From Streptomyces sp. f51 (GTDB lineage: Bacteria; Actinomycetota; Actinomycetes; Streptomycetales; Streptomycetaceae), in the NCBI RefSeq assembly GCF_037940415.1, contig NZ_CP149798.1:930001-994000 (forward strand): 64,000 bases of DNA, in the 5' to 3' direction. The notes under the pieces are model-generated. The model was not told the DNA's origin and made no database searches. It worked only from the letters and a program-made list of their open reading frames with translations. How positions within the stretch are numbered: position 1 is the stretch's first letter; each line of letters opens with the position of its first letter. This document shows, in pieces, positions 49,751 to 58,295 of this stretch. The translations under genes and the position numbers were made by a program.

Positions 49751-51078
49751 CGGACGGCCTCCGGGGCGAGCGCGGTCCGCACCAGGCGGACGCGTTCGGC
49801 ACGGTAGTGACCGACCTGCCGCACCACGAGCCGCCAGCCCGGGAGCTCGGCCTTGTCACCCGGGGCCGGGATCCGGCCGAGCAGGTCGGCGACGAGGCCC
49901 GCGACGGTCTCGTACGGCCCCTCGGGCACGTCGAGGCCTATGCGCTGGAGGATGTCGACGCGGCAGCTTCCGTCCGCGTCCCAGGCGGGCCTGCCGTCCT
50001 CGGGGGGAGCGGCGGCGAGCTCGGGCTGTTCGCCCTGGACGTCGTCGTGCTCGTCGCGGACCTCGCCGACGAGTTCCTCGACGATGTCCTCCAGGGTGAC
50101 CACGCCGGCCGTGCCGCCGTACTCGTCGACGACGACGGCGATCGGCTGCTCGGAGCGCAGCCGCTCCAGGAGGGGCTGTACGGGCAGCGTCTCCGGGACG
50201 AGCAGCGGGGCCTGCGCTATCCGGCCGACGGGGGTGCGCAGGCGGTCGTGCGAGGGGATCGCGAGGGCGTCCTTGAGGTGCACCATGCCGACGATCTCGT
50301 CGATCCGTTCCCGGTAGACGGGGAAGCGGGACAGACCGGTGGCGCGGGTGAGGTTCACCACGTCCTCGGCGGTGGCCGACGACTGGAGGGCGCTGACCCG
50401 CACCCGAGGCGTCATGACGTGCTGCGCGGTGAGGTCGGCCAGGGACATCGTGCGGACGAAGAGGTCCGCCGTGTCCTGCTCCAGCGCGCCGGCGCGGGCC
50501 GAGTGACGGGCGAGGGAGACGAGTTCGCCGGGGGTGCGGGCGGAGGCCAGTTCCTCGGCGGGTTCCACGCCCAGCGCGCGGACGAGCCGGTTGGCGACCG
50601 TGTTCAGCGCGGCGATCACCGGCCGGAACAGCCGGGAGAAGACGTGCTGCGGGCCGGCGACGAAGCGGGCCACCTGGAGCGGCTTGGACACCGCCCAGTT
50701 CTTGGGCACGAGTTCACCGACCACCATCTGCACGGCCGAGGCCAGCAGCATGCCGGTCACCACGGCCACGCCGGGCACCGCGCCCTCGGGCAGTCCGAGC
50801 GCCCTGAACGGGCCGCCCAAAAGCTGGGCCAGGGCCGGTTCGGCGAGCATGCCGACGACGAGGGAGGTGATGGTGATGCCGAGCTGGGTGCCGGAGAGCT
50901 GGAAGGACAGCTCCTTGAGCGACTCGACGACCGTGCCGGCGCGTTTGTCGCCCTCGGCCGCGGCCTTCTCGGCGTCGGGGCGCTCCACGGTGACGAGGCC
51001 GAACTCGGCGGCCACGAAGAAGCCGTTGGCGAGAATCAGCAGGAACGCCGCGCCAAGGAGCAACAGGGGGATGGTCAT
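49747..51078 (-). CDS. HlyC/CorC-type membrane protein: DUF21, CBS pair and CorC domain
   Basis: 443 residues. DUF21 domain (MTIPLLLLGAAFLLILANGFFVAAEFGLV onward, to about 185), two CBS domains (about 215-330; the second has VVDEYGGTAGVVTLEDIVEELVGE) and a C-terminal CorC_HlyC domain (about 350-435, SCRVDILQRIGLDVPEG). The full-length member of the pair; probable divalent-cation (Mg2+/Co2+) transporter or its regulator. First gene of the two-gene unit. Confidence 0.93.
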   Translation of the reverse strand: MTIPLLLLGAAFLLILANGFFVAAEFGLVTVERPDAEKAAAEGDKRAGTVVESLKELSFQLSGTQLGITITSLVVGMLAEPALAQLLGGPFRALGLPEGAVPGVAVVTGMLLASAVQMVVGELVPKNWAVSKPLQVARFVAGPQHVFSRLFRPVIAALNTVANRLVRALGVEPAEELASARTPGELVSLARHSARAGALEQDTADLFVRTMSLADLTAQHVMTPRVRVSALQSSATAEDVVNLTRATGLSRFPVYRERIDEIVGMVHLKDALAIPSHDRLRTPVGRIAQAPLLVPETLPVQPLLERLRSEQPIAVVVDEYGGTAGVVTLEDIVEELVGEVRDEHDDVQGEQPELAAAPPEDGRPAWDADGSCRVDILQRIGLDVPEGPYETVAGLVADLLGRIPAPGDKAELPGWRLVVRQVGHYRAERVRLVRTALAPEAVR

Positions 51079-51196
51079 GCCGCCGCCTCGCTATGTCGGA
51101 AGGGGGCGGCGCAGGTACTACAGGACGATCCGTCCATCGCTGGAGGGAGTCACTCCTCGGGTAGCAGGGGGCCTCTGAGGGCGGGAGCACATCAAA

Positions 51197-51226
51197 GGCG
51201 GAGGCGCGATGAAAAACGCCTCCGCC
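51197..51226 (-). terminator. Terminator of the PH-domain/hisG transcript
   Basis: Perfect 10-bp stem GGCGGAGGCG (51197-51206 with 51217-51226), 10-nt loop including AAAAA, and on the minus strand a following TTTGATG. About 50 bp after the 51277 stop. Confidence 0.8.
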
Positions 51227-51276
51227 GACAGATTAATCAAGACATGGGCACTCAGGGCAGGGTGGAGGGCCGAGAG

Positions 51277-51744
51277 TCAGCCCCGATGTTCGTCCCGGTG
51301 CCCGTCCGGCTCCGGGATCGCGCGGGCCGAGGCCAGGGCGCGCAGGGCACGGGCGTCCTCGATGGCGCGCTGCCGGGCGATGCCCGGCTGGATGCCGAGC
51401 ACCGGCAGGCTGGTGCCGTCGCTGAGGTCGAGGAACACCCAGGGGTCGCCGGGACGCAGGTTGACCTGGACGATCTCCGCCCAGTCCAGGTGCCGCCGGC
51501 TCGCGATGTTGACGACGGTGACACCGCTCTCGTCGGCGACCACCTTGGGCCGCGAGAGCAGCACGAGCACGCCGAAGAGGAGCGCGGCGGTGAAGATGAA
51601 GCTCGCCCGCTCCCCCGGACCGAGCTGCTCCAGAAGCATGGCGACCGTGGTGATGACCACAAGGATCGACGCGCCCGCGGTGAGCAGTACGGCCCGGGTC
51701 CGGGAGGGGCGGAAGGTTATGGGGAGGGCTGGAAGGTCCGACAT
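51277..51744 (-). CDS. PH-like (bPH_6) domain membrane protein
   Basis: 155 residues. Two membrane helices (about 17-37 and 45-63) and then a bacterial PH-like beta domain (KVVADESGVTVVNIASRRHLDWAEI onward, about 67-120). C-terminal tail acidic/basic. Conserved next to hisG in Streptomyces as I recall it, but not an enzyme of histidine synthesis. 14 bp after hisG, so co-transcribed. Confidence 0.9.
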   Translation of the reverse strand: MSDLPALPITFRPSRTRAVLLTAGASILVVITTVAMLLEQLGPGERASFIFTAALLFGVLVLLSRPKVVADESGVTVVNIASRRHLDWAEIVQVNLRPGDPWVFLDLSDGTSLPVLGIQPGIARQRAIEDARALRALASARAIPEPDGHRDEHRG

Positions 51745-51758
51745 GTCCGTTGATCCCG

Positions 51759-52616
51759 TCAGAGCCGGCAGGCGTGGATGGCCGTGGTCAGGATGGCCCG
51801 CGCGCCGAGCTCGTACAGGTCGTCCATGATCCGCTGGGCCTCCTTGGAGGGGACCATGGCGCGGACGGCGACCCAGCCCTCGTTGTGCAGCGGCGAGATG
51901 GTCGGCGACTCCAGACCGGGGGTGAGCGCGACGGCCTTCTCCAGGTGCTCGGCGCGGCAGTCGTAGTCCATCATCACGTACGTCCGGGCGACCAGCACGC
52001 CCTGGAGGCGGCGCAGGAACTGCTGCACCTTGGGCTCGGCGTCCTCGGTGGGGCCGGCGCCGACGCGGCGGATGACGACGGCCTCGGACTTCATGATCGG
52101 CTCGCCGAAGATCTCCAGGCCGGCGTTGCGCAGCGAGGTGCCCGTCTCGACGACGTCCGCGATGACCTCGGCGACACCGAGTTCGATGGCGGTCTCGACG
52201 GCGCCGTCGAGGTGCACGACGGAGGCGTCGATGCCGTGGTCGGCGAGGTGGCCCGCGACGATGCCCTCGTACGAGGTGGCGATCGTCCTGCCCTTCAGGT
52301 CCGCGATGCCGTTCGCGGTACCCGGCTTGGCGGCGAAGCGGAAGGTGGAGCGGGCGAAGCCGAGCGGGAGGATCTCCTCGGCGTGGGCCCCGGAGTCGAC
52401 CAGCAGGTCGCGGCCGGTGATGCCGATGTCGAGGCGGCCGGAGGAGACGTAGATCGCGATGTCGCGGGGGCGGAGGTAGAAGAACTCGACCTCGTTGTTC
52501 GGGTCGACGATCCGCAGTTCCTTGGACTCCCGGCGCTGCTGGTAGCCGGCCTCATGCAGCATGTCCGCCGCAGGTCCTGAGAGGGAACCCTTGTTGGGGA
52601 CGGCGATGCGCAGCAT
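51759..52616 (-). CDS. hisG: ATP phosphoribosyltransferase HisG
   Basis: 285 residues, the long (regulated) form. Starts MLRIAVPNKGSLSGPAADML; the PRPP-binding region ADVVETGTSLRNAGL (about 160) and the ATP-binding domain with LDIGITGRDLL are clear; the C-terminal ACT-like regulatory domain (about 210-285) ends TTAIHACRL. First step of histidine biosynthesis: ATP plus PRPP to N1-phosphoribosyl-ATP; feedback-inhibited by histidine. 82 bp after hisE in the same direction. Confidence 0.98.
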   Translation of the reverse strand: MLRIAVPNKGSLSGPAADMLHEAGYQQRRESKELRIVDPNNEVEFFYLRPRDIAIYVSSGRLDIGITGRDLLVDSGAHAEEILPLGFARSTFRFAAKPGTANGIADLKGRTIATSYEGIVAGHLADHGIDASVVHLDGAVETAIELGVAEVIADVVETGTSLRNAGLEIFGEPIMKSEAVVIRRVGAGPTEDAEPKVQQFLRRLQGVLVARTYVMMDYDCRAEHLEKAVALTPGLESPTISPLHNEGWVAVRAMVPSKEAQRIMDDLYELGARAILTTAIHACRL

Positions 52617-52698
52617 GAGGTCGGCTTCCTTTGCTCGGTAGTGGTGTTCGGGGTGGGTGGGGCGGACGGGCTCGGTGGGGTGCCGCGGTGAGCGGTCC

Positions 52699-52971
52699 CT
52701 ACAGATGCGCGTACACGTCGTCGAGGGAGATCCCGCGCGCGACCATCATCACCTGGACGTGGTAGAGCAGCTGGGAGATCTCCTCGGCGGCGGCGTCCTT
52801 GCCCTCGTACTCGGCGGCCATCCAGACCTCCGCGGCCTCTTCGACGACCTTCTTGCCGATGGCATGAACGCCCTTGCCGACGAGTTCCGCGGTGCGTGAG
52901 GTGGCGGGATCGCCCGTGGCGGCCTTGTGCTGGAGCTCGGTGAAGAGCTCCTCGAACGTCTTATTGGACAT
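52699..52971 (-). CDS. hisE: Phosphoribosyl-ATP pyrophosphatase HisE
   Basis: 90 residues, all-alpha NTP-PPase fold. [19 protein letters not shown] and the metal-binding [13 protein letters not shown] stretch are characteristic; ends [10 protein letters not shown]. Second step of histidine synthesis, hydrolysing phosphoribosyl-ATP. ATG at 52971 with GTGAGGA upstream. It lies 34 bp after ribH, so histidine genes follow riboflavin genes in one run. Confidence 0.97.
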   Translation of the reverse strand: MSNKTFEELFTELQHKAATGDPATSRTAELVGKGVHAIGKKVVEEAAEVWMAAEYEGKDAAAEEISQLLYHVQVMMVARGISLDDVYAHL

Positions 52972-53005
52972 GGTGGTCCTCACCCTACGCGCTCGGGGCC
53001 GTACC

Positions 53006-53491
53006 TCAGTGCCAGGGTTCAGATACTGAGCGGAGGGTGGCCGCGGTCGCCACGGCGGCCGTCACCGCCTCGTGGCCCTTGTCCTCGTTGGAGCCCTCGA
53101 TGCCCGCGCGGTCCAGGGCCTGCTCCTCCGTGTCGCAGGTCAGTACACCGAAGCCGATGGGGACGCCGGTGTCGATGGAGACCTGGGTGAGTCCCTGGGT
53201 GACGCCCTGGCACACATACTCGAAGTGGGGCGTTCCACCGCGGATGACGACGCCGAGCGCGACGATCGCGTCGTAGCCGCGGCCCGCGAGGACCTTGGCG
53301 GCGACCGGCAGTTCGAAGCTGCCGGGGACCCGCAACAGGGTCGGCTCGTCGATCCCGAGCTCGCGCAGGGCGCGCAGCGCGCCGTCGACGAGACCGTCCA
53401 TCACCTTGTCGTGCCACTGTGCCGCGATGACCGCGACCCGCAGGTCGCCGCAGTTGCGTACGGACAGTTCAGGTGCACCCTTGCCGCTCAC
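53006..53491 (-). CDS. ribH: 6,7-dimethyl-8-ribityllumazine synthase RibH
   Basis: 161 residues. Motifs [25 protein letters not shown], and [14 protein letters not shown] (phosphate/substrate loop and catalytic His) are standard. Condenses 5-amino-6-ribitylaminouracil with DHBP to lumazine. Follows the 12-copy microsatellite that separates it from ribBA. Confidence 0.98.
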   Translation of the reverse strand: MSGKGAPELSVRNCGDLRVAVIAAQWHDKVMDGLVDGALRALRELGIDEPTLLRVPGSFELPVAAKVLAGRGYDAIVALGVVIRGGTPHFEYVCQGVTQGLTQVSIDTGVPIGFGVLTCDTEEQALDRAGIEGSNEDKGHEAVTAAVATAATLRSVSEPWH

Positions 53492-53564
53492 GTCTCTCCT
53501 TCAGTCCCGCTGTGCCGTGTTGCCGATAGTGCCGCGCCACGGGCGCCATGCCGCCCGCGGTCGG

Positions 53565-53660
53565 TGTCGTGCTGTCGTGCTGTCGTGCTGTCGTGCTGTC
53601 GTGCTGTCGTGCTGTCGTGCTGTCGTGCTGTCGTGCTGTCGTGCTGTCGTGCTGTCGTGC
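53565..53660. repeat. Perfect 8-bp microsatellite, exactly 12 copies
   Basis: Unit TGTCGTGC repeated 12 times without a mismatch (96 bp), between ribBA and ribH within the riboflavin operon. Not in any CDS. Copy number must be unstable through slippage and is likely to vary between isolates. Confidence 0.95.
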
Positions 53661-53699
53661 CGATGGTGCCGGGCCCGCGGAGGGGCCCGTCCTACGGGG

Positions 53700-55031
53700 T
53701 CACTGGCTGCCGCAGGCCGAGACCGTGACCGAGTCGAGCCAGGGCAGGTCGTGGCCCATGCGGTCCCGCTTGGTCCGCAGGTAGCTCAGATTGTGCTCGC
53801 CCGCCTGTACGGGCATCGGCTCGCGTGCGCTGACCCGCAGGCCGTGGCGGACGAGCGCGTCGGTCTTGTCCGGGTTGTTGGTCATCAGCCGCAGGCTGCG
53901 GACGCCGAGGTCCTCCAGGATGCGGGCGCCCGCGCCGTAGTCCCGGGCGTCGGCCGGCAGGCCGAGTTCCAGGTTGGCGTCGAGGGTGTCCCTGCCGCGC
54001 TCCTGGAGCTCGTACGCGCGGAGCTTGGAGAGCAGGCCGATGCCGCGCCCCTCGTGGCCGCGCAGGTAGACCACGACGCCGCGCCCCTCGGCCTGGATGC
54101 GCTCCATGGACGTCTGGAGCTGCGGTCCGCAGTCGCAGCGGTGCGAGTGGAAGACGTCACCGGTGAGGCACTCGGAGTGGACGCGGACGAGAACGTCCTC
54201 GCCGTCGCCGATCTCCCCGTGGACGAGCGCGACGTGCTCGACGCCGTCGGTGGTGGAGCGGTAGCCGTAGGCGGTGAACTCGCCGAAGGCGGTGGGGAGA
54301 TGAACCTCCGCCTCGCGCCGGACGGTGGGGGCCGCCGCCGCGGTGCCGGCCGCCGCGCCGCGTTCGGTGGAGCGGCGGTAGGCGATCAGGTCCTCGATGG
54401 AGATGATCGTCAGGCCGTGCTTGCGGGCGAAGGGGATGAGTTCGGGCAGCCGGAGCATCCGGCCGTCCTCGCCCGCGATCTCGACGATCGCTCCGGCCGG
54501 GCGCAGTCCCGCCAGCCGGGCCAGGTCGACGGCGGCCTCGGTGTGGCCGTTGCGGGCCAGCACGCCTCCGGGCCGGGCGCGCAGCGGGAAGATGTGGCCG
54601 GGGCGCACGAAGTCGTCCGCCTCCGAGCCGCCGTCCGCGAGGAGCCGCAGGGTGGCGGCGCGGTCGGCCGCCGAGATGCCGGTGGTGACCCCGTGGGCGG
54701 CGGACGCGTCCACCGACACCGTGAACGCGGTCTTCATCGACTCGGTGTTGTCGTCGACCATCTGCGGCAGCCGCAGCCGGTCGAGTTCGTCGCCCTCCAT
54801 GGGCGCGCAGATCAGTCCGCGGCACTCGCTCATCATGAAGGCGACGATCTCGGGGGTCGCCATCTCGGCGGCGACGACGAGGTCTCCCTCGTTCTCCCGG
54901 TCCTCGTCGTCGACGACCACGATGGGACGGCCGGCCGCGATGTCGGCGATGGCCCGCTCGACGGGGTCGAGCGCGAAGTCCGAGGCATCCTGATCGTGCC
55001 CGGTGCTGTACCAAACCGGCGCCGTTGTCAT
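53700..55031 (-). CDS. ribBA: Bifunctional DHBP synthase / GTP cyclohydrolase II RibBA
   Basis: 443 residues. N-terminal DHBP synthase domain (about 20-225; [36 protein letters not shown]) and C-terminal GTP cyclohydrolase II (about 240-430) with zinc Cys in [17 protein letters not shown] and the [10 protein letters not shown] loop. It makes both precursors of lumazine synthesis. ATGA-type overlap with ribM upstream. The downstream gap to ribH (208 bp) is unusually long and repeat-filled. Confidence 0.98.
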   Translation of the reverse strand: MTTAPVWYSTGHDQDASDFALDPVERAIADIAAGRPIVVVDDEDRENEGDLVVAAEMATPEIVAFMMSECRGLICAPMEGDELDRLRLPQMVDDNTESMKTAFTVSVDASAAHGVTTGISAADRAATLRLLADGGSEADDFVRPGHIFPLRARPGGVLARNGHTEAAVDLARLAGLRPAGAIVEIAGEDGRMLRLPELIPFARKHGLTIISIEDLIAYRRSTERGAAAGTAAAAPTVRREAEVHLPTAFGEFTAYGYRSTTDGVEHVALVHGEIGDGEDVLVRVHSECLTGDVFHSHRCDCGPQLQTSMERIQAEGRGVVVYLRGHEGRGIGLLSKLRAYELQERGRDTLDANLELGLPADARDYGAGARILEDLGVRSLRLMTNNPDKTDALVRHGLRVSAREPMPVQAGEHNLSYLRTKRDRMGHDLPWLDSVTVSACGSQ

Positions 55032-55663
55032 GCCGGGGCTCCTTCCATGACGGGCTGCCCGGCCTCACGGGAGCGCAGCCACCAGTCGCGCATGCCCCAC
55101 AGGACGAGCGCGCCGTACAGGACGTAGACGAAACCGGAGAAGGCGTAGCCGTTGGCGAAGTTGAGCGGGACGCCCACCACGTCGACGAGCAGCCAGGCGA
55201 ACCAGAACTCGACCATGCCGCGGGCCTGCGCGTACATGGCGACGATCGTGCCGACGAAGATGTAGGCGTCGGGCCAGGGGTCCCAGGACAGCGTCGGGTA
55301 CGCGTGGAAGAGGGCGCTGACGGCGAGGGTGCCGACGGCCGCGGCGCCCGCCATGTACGCGCGTTCGCGCCAGGTGGCGAACCGGACGGAGACGCGGCCG
55401 TCCTTGCCCTCGCCGCGGTTCCACTGCCACCAGCCCCACAGGGCGACGGCGATGACCACGACCTGCTTGCCCGCGCTGCCGGTGAGGTGGCCGAAGAAGG
55501 CGGCGAAGAGGACCAGGCCGGACAGGAGCTGGACGGGCCAGCTCCACACGGAACGCCGCCAGCCGAGCGCGAGGGCGATCAGGCCGATCACGTTGCCGAT
55601 CATGTCCGACCACATGATGTGCTGGCCGAACAGGACGAAGGCCTCGGAGTTGAGCCAGTTCAC
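55028..55663 (-). CDS. ribM: Riboflavin transporter RibM (PnuC/PnuX type)
   Basis: 211 residues with about six to seven membrane helices (PnuC fold); conserved end region [20 protein letters not shown] then [16 protein letters not shown]. PnuC-family proteins encoded in riboflavin operons transport riboflavin, and RibM of Streptomyces davaonensis was shown to take up riboflavin/roseoflavin. GTG at 55663 overlaps the ribE stop; the stop overlaps ribBA. Position under an FMN riboswitch supports riboflavin rather than NMN. Confidence 0.93.
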   Translation of the reverse strand: MNWLNSEAFVLFGQHIMWSDMIGNVIGLIALALGWRRSVWSWPVQLLSGLVLFAAFFGHLTGSAGKQVVVIAVALWGWWQWNRGEGKDGRVSVRFATWRERAYMAGAAAVGTLAVSALFHAYPTLSWDPWPDAYIFVGTIVAMYAQARGMVEFWFAWLLVDVVGVPLNFANGYAFSGFVYVLYGALVLWGMRDWWLRSREAGQPVMEGAPA

Positions 55664-56295
55664 CGGCCGGCCTCCTGGGCACCGGGCAGACCGCCGGACT
55701 GCTCGCCGCGCGCGCCCAGCAGTCGCTCGACGTACTTGGCGATCACGTCGACCTCCAGGTTGACCGGGTCGCCGGGCTGCTTGTGGCCCAGGGTAGTCAG
55801 GTCGAGCGTGGTGGGGATGAGGCTGACGGTGAAGAAGTCGGGGCCCGCGTCGACCACGGTCAGGCTGATGCCGTCGACGGTGATGGAGCCCTTCTCGACG
55901 ACGTAGCGCGAAAGGTCGGCGGGGAGCGAGATCTTGACGATCTCCCAGTTCTCGGACGGCTTGCGCTCGATGACCGCGCCGGTGCCGTCGACGTGTCCCT
56001 GCACGATGTGTCCGCCGAGGCGCTCGCCCACGGCCATCGGCCGTTCCAGGTTGACGCGGGAACCGACGGTGAGGGCCCCGAGGCTGGAGCGGTTCAGGGT
56101 CTCGGCCATGACGTCGGCGGTGAACTCGTCGCCCTCGTGCTCGACCACGGTGAGACAGACTCCGTTGACGGCGATGGAGTCGCCGTGCTGCGCGCCCTGC
56201 GTGACGACGGGGCCACGCAGCCGGAAACGCGAGGCGTCGTCGAGCATCTCGACGGCGGTGACCTCACCCAGCTCTTCGACGATTCCGGTGAACAC
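55660..56295 (-). CDS. ribE: Riboflavin synthase alpha chain RibE
   Basis: 211 residues in two similar barrel halves: starts MFTGIVEELGEVTAV, with SIAVNGVCLTVVEHEGD in the first half and SITVDGISLTVVDAGPD in the second. Dismutates two lumazines to riboflavin. First gene of the rib operon, following the FMN riboswitch by about 155 bp. Confidence 0.98.
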   Translation of the reverse strand: MFTGIVEELGEVTAVEMLDDASRFRLRGPVVTQGAQHGDSIAVNGVCLTVVEHEGDEFTADVMAETLNRSSLGALTVGSRVNLERPMAVGERLGGHIVQGHVDGTGAVIERKPSENWEIVKISLPADLSRYVVEKGSITVDGISLTVVDAGPDFFTVSLIPTTLDLTTLGHKQPGDPVNLEVDVIAKYVERLLGARGEQSGGLPGAQEAGR

Positions 56296-56450
56296 TTCCC
56301 GGGTCCTCCTGCCTCATAGGGCACGGACTCCGGGGCTGTCGATGACGACAGAATGAGCGGACAGCGGCACACCGGGAGCGACGCCGAAAGGACACCCGTC
56401 CCGCAGGACGAGCAGCAACTGACGGCAGCGCGCACGAATGCCCGCCCGCC

Positions 56451-56577
56451 GCGCACTGCCTCCCATCCGGACTTTAACCGTCGGTCCAGGAATTCCACCT
56501 GGTCAACCGGCCGCTGGAAGCGACCGGGTCGCGGACTATAACCGCCGGTTCGGAATTACACCGACCCCGGAGTGCGC
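56451..56577 (-). promoter_or_regulatory. FMN riboswitch (RFN element) of the rib operon
   Basis: On the minus strand the conserved RFN core is intact: CCGGGGTCGGTG, then AATTCCGAACCGGCGG, then a TAGTCCGCGACC stretch, later GGTGGAATTCCTGGACCG and TAAAGTCCGGATGGGAG. The closing helix P1 pairs AGTGCGC (56571-56577) with GCGCACT (56451-56457). FMN binding should repress ribE-ribM-ribBA-ribH. Expression platform lies between here and the ribE start at 56295. Confidence 0.97.
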
Positions 56578-56620
56578 TGCTTCTGGTACATGGCCAGTGT
56601 GCCACGCCCGAACGAAGGTC

Positions 56621-56632
56621 ATACGGCCGTAT
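56621..56632. promoter_or_regulatory. 12-bp palindrome upstream of the riboswitch
   Basis: ATACGGCCGTAT, perfect. Could be an operator for the rib promoter; binding protein unknown. Confidence 0.3.
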
Positions 56633-56740
56633 CCCTGTGGGGTGGCTCACAACGGCTCGCCATGGACTTCCGCGGACGGGCCCGGGGGCCAACCTCCTTG
56701 GCTCCGGGCGGCCTTGGAGCAGGTCACAGGTTTCCGCAAC

Positions 56741-56782
56741 TGGTCCATACCTATTGACGCTCTGGTCTAGTCCTCTTAGTGT
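56741..56782 (+). promoter_or_regulatory. Orphan chitinase-type promoter B
   Basis: TTGACG (56754-56759), 17 bp, TAGTGT (56777-56782), with 12-bp repeats TGGTCCATACCT (56741-56752) and TGGTCTAGTCCT (56763-56774), 22 bp apart. Same arrangement as promoter A and as known Streptomyces chitinase promoters. No chitinase gene follows; a terminator lies 50 bp downstream. Confidence 0.78.
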
Positions 56783-56831
56783 CCTCGATCAAGACTGCGT
56801 GATCATTCATTGCCGGTCCCCCCACGATCGA

Positions 56832-56870
56832 CCCGGCGGCGGTGACGAAGGCCCTTGCCCCGCCGCCGGG
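56832..56870. terminator. Hairpin terminator after the ROK gene / promoter B
   Basis: Perfect 11-bp stem CCCGGCGGCGG (56832-56842 with 56860-56870), 17-nt loop. It could end the ROK transcript from the minus strand or stop a short transcript from promoter B. Confidence 0.78.
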
Positions 56871-56931
56871 TCTCCAACCGCCGGAGGCCGCCCGGGGCGG
56901 CGCCCGGCAGGCGTGACCCGGCGGACACGCC

Positions 56932-58164
56932 CTACCGCGACGGGGCGGGGGCGAACAGTTCGTCCTGGGCGCCGTCGCGCGCGGTCAGCAGCGCTCCCCG
57001 CAGCACCGCGCCTCCGCCCACCGTGGTCGCGCGCACCTCGGTCGGGAGCGGCGAGATACCGGCGAGCCGCCGCCCGACCCGGGCCGCGAGCGCCGCTCCG
57101 CCCGCCCGGCCGACCTCGCCGCCGAGGACCACGCAGCCGGGGTCGAGCACGGCACTGACGGAGGCCGCGCCGATCGCGAGGCGCTGGGCGAGGGCGTCGA
57201 GGAAACCGTCGGCCGCCGGGGAGCCGGGTACCGCCAGCGCCTGCCTCACCAGTGCCGCGGCATGCGGTTCGTGGCCCTCGGGCCGCGCGGAGACGCCGTG
57301 TTCCGCCGCCAGGTCCGCGATCGCCGCCGACCCGACCAGGGAGTGGAAACCGCCCCCGCAGTCGGTCGCCGAGGGCAGGCTCGTGGTGCCCGGCACCGGC
57401 AGGAAGCCGATCTCACCGGTGCCTCCCGAGGCGCCCCGGCGCAGGACGCCGTCGAGGACCACGGCGGCGCCGGTGCCGTGGCCGAGCCACAGCAGGACGA
57501 ACGTGTCGCGGTCGCGGGCGACGCCTTCGCGCTGTTCGGCCAGGGCCGCGAGGTTGGTCTCGTTCTCGACGAGGACGCGGGCCTCGGGAAGCCGTTCCTG
57601 GAGTGCGGCGACCAGCCGCCGGTGCCACTCGGGCAGCCCCGTGGAGTCGCGGAGTTCACCGCTGACGGGGTCGATCAGACCGGGCGCCCCGATGCCGACG
57701 GTGTGCAGCCCGCCCCACCCCCCGGCGCGTTCCCGCGGGGCCGGCCCCCCGAGCGCGCGCGCCTCCTTCGCCACCCGCTCGACCAGCGCGACCGCCCGCT
57801 CCACCGCCGGTCCGGTACCGGCGCCCGCCCCGATGGGCGCGGACGCCTCGGCCAGGACCCGCCCGACCAGGTCGGAGACGACGACGGAGACCCCCTCCGT
57901 ACGGACGTCCAGCGCAGCCAGGTGGGCGCGGTCCGCAACGATCCCGTAGACCCGGGCGTTGGGACCGCGCCGCTGCTCCCTCGATTCGCCGACGACGGTG
58001 ACGAGACCGGAGGCGGTGAGGCGCTCCACGAGGTCGGCGACGGTCGGCCGGGACAGTCCGGTGAGCTGCTTCAGCCGCGTGGCCGTCAAGGGGCCTTCCT
58101 GCTGCAACAGCCGCAGGGCGAGCCGGTCGTTGATGGCCCGTGCGGTGCTCGGGGATGCGGGCAT
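56932..58164 (-). CDS. ROK-family transcriptional regulator
   Basis: 410 residues. N-terminal HTH (about 12-70; LTATRLKQLTGLSRPTVADL) and a ROK sugar-kinase-like fold with VGIGAPGLIDPVSG, VENETNLAALAEQ, and LGHGTGAAVVLDGVLRRG plus GGTGEIGFLPV. Where zinc-binding ROK proteins have three or four Cys (C-x-C-G-x-x-G-C), this one reads ATDCGGGFHSLVG with one Cys, so the zinc site is eroded. ATG at 58164 with GGGAGG. Divergent from an MFS transporter with a shared palindrome; likely represses it. Confidence 0.93.
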   Translation of the reverse strand: MPASPSTARAINDRLALRLLQQEGPLTATRLKQLTGLSRPTVADLVERLTASGLVTVVGESREQRRGPNARVYGIVADRAHLAALDVRTEGVSVVVSDLVGRVLAEASAPIGAGAGTGPAVERAVALVERVAKEARALGGPAPRERAGGWGGLHTVGIGAPGLIDPVSGELRDSTGLPEWHRRLVAALQERLPEARVLVENETNLAALAEQREGVARDRDTFVLLWLGHGTGAAVVLDGVLRRGASGGTGEIGFLPVPGTTSLPSATDCGGGFHSLVGSAAIADLAAEHGVSARPEGHEPHAAALVRQALAVPGSPAADGFLDALAQRLAIGAASVSAVLDPGCVVLGGEVGRAGGAALAARVGRRLAGISPLPTEVRATTVGGGAVLRGALLTARDGAQDELFAPAPSR

Positions 58165-58226
58165 GGCGGGAATCCTCCCAGATCGGCGAGGCCACCGGGC
58201 GACCGGGCGGCGAGCGGGCATCTATT

Positions 58227-58247
58227 TATCAGGCAGGGTTCCTGATA
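58227..58247. promoter_or_regulatory. ROK operator palindrome
   Basis: TATCAGG (58227-58233), 7-bp spacer, CCTGATA (58241-58247), inside a short AT-rich stretch between the ROK gene and the MFS gene, followed by TAGTTT that could be a -10. Confidence 0.65.
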
Positions 58248-58295
58248 GTTTACGGCGGCACACCGTGGAACCATCACCCGGGGAGGGGCCCGAGC

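Larger units (their letters stand above)
56296..56931. other. 636-bp regulatory region between ribE and the ROK gene
   Basis: Contents: the ribE leader (56296-56450), the FMN riboswitch (56451-56577), a palindrome (56621-56632), an orphan chitinase-type promoter (56741-56782, plus strand) and a terminator (56832-56870). The rib promoter should lie at about 56580-56640 on the minus strand; I could not assign its -35/-10 with confidence. Confidence 0.75.

Noticed and set aside
53565..53660. 8-bp array as a CRISPR or a Cys-rich peptide gene
   Set aside because: The repeats are contiguous with no spacers, and the encoded strings depend only on the repeat; no ribosome site.
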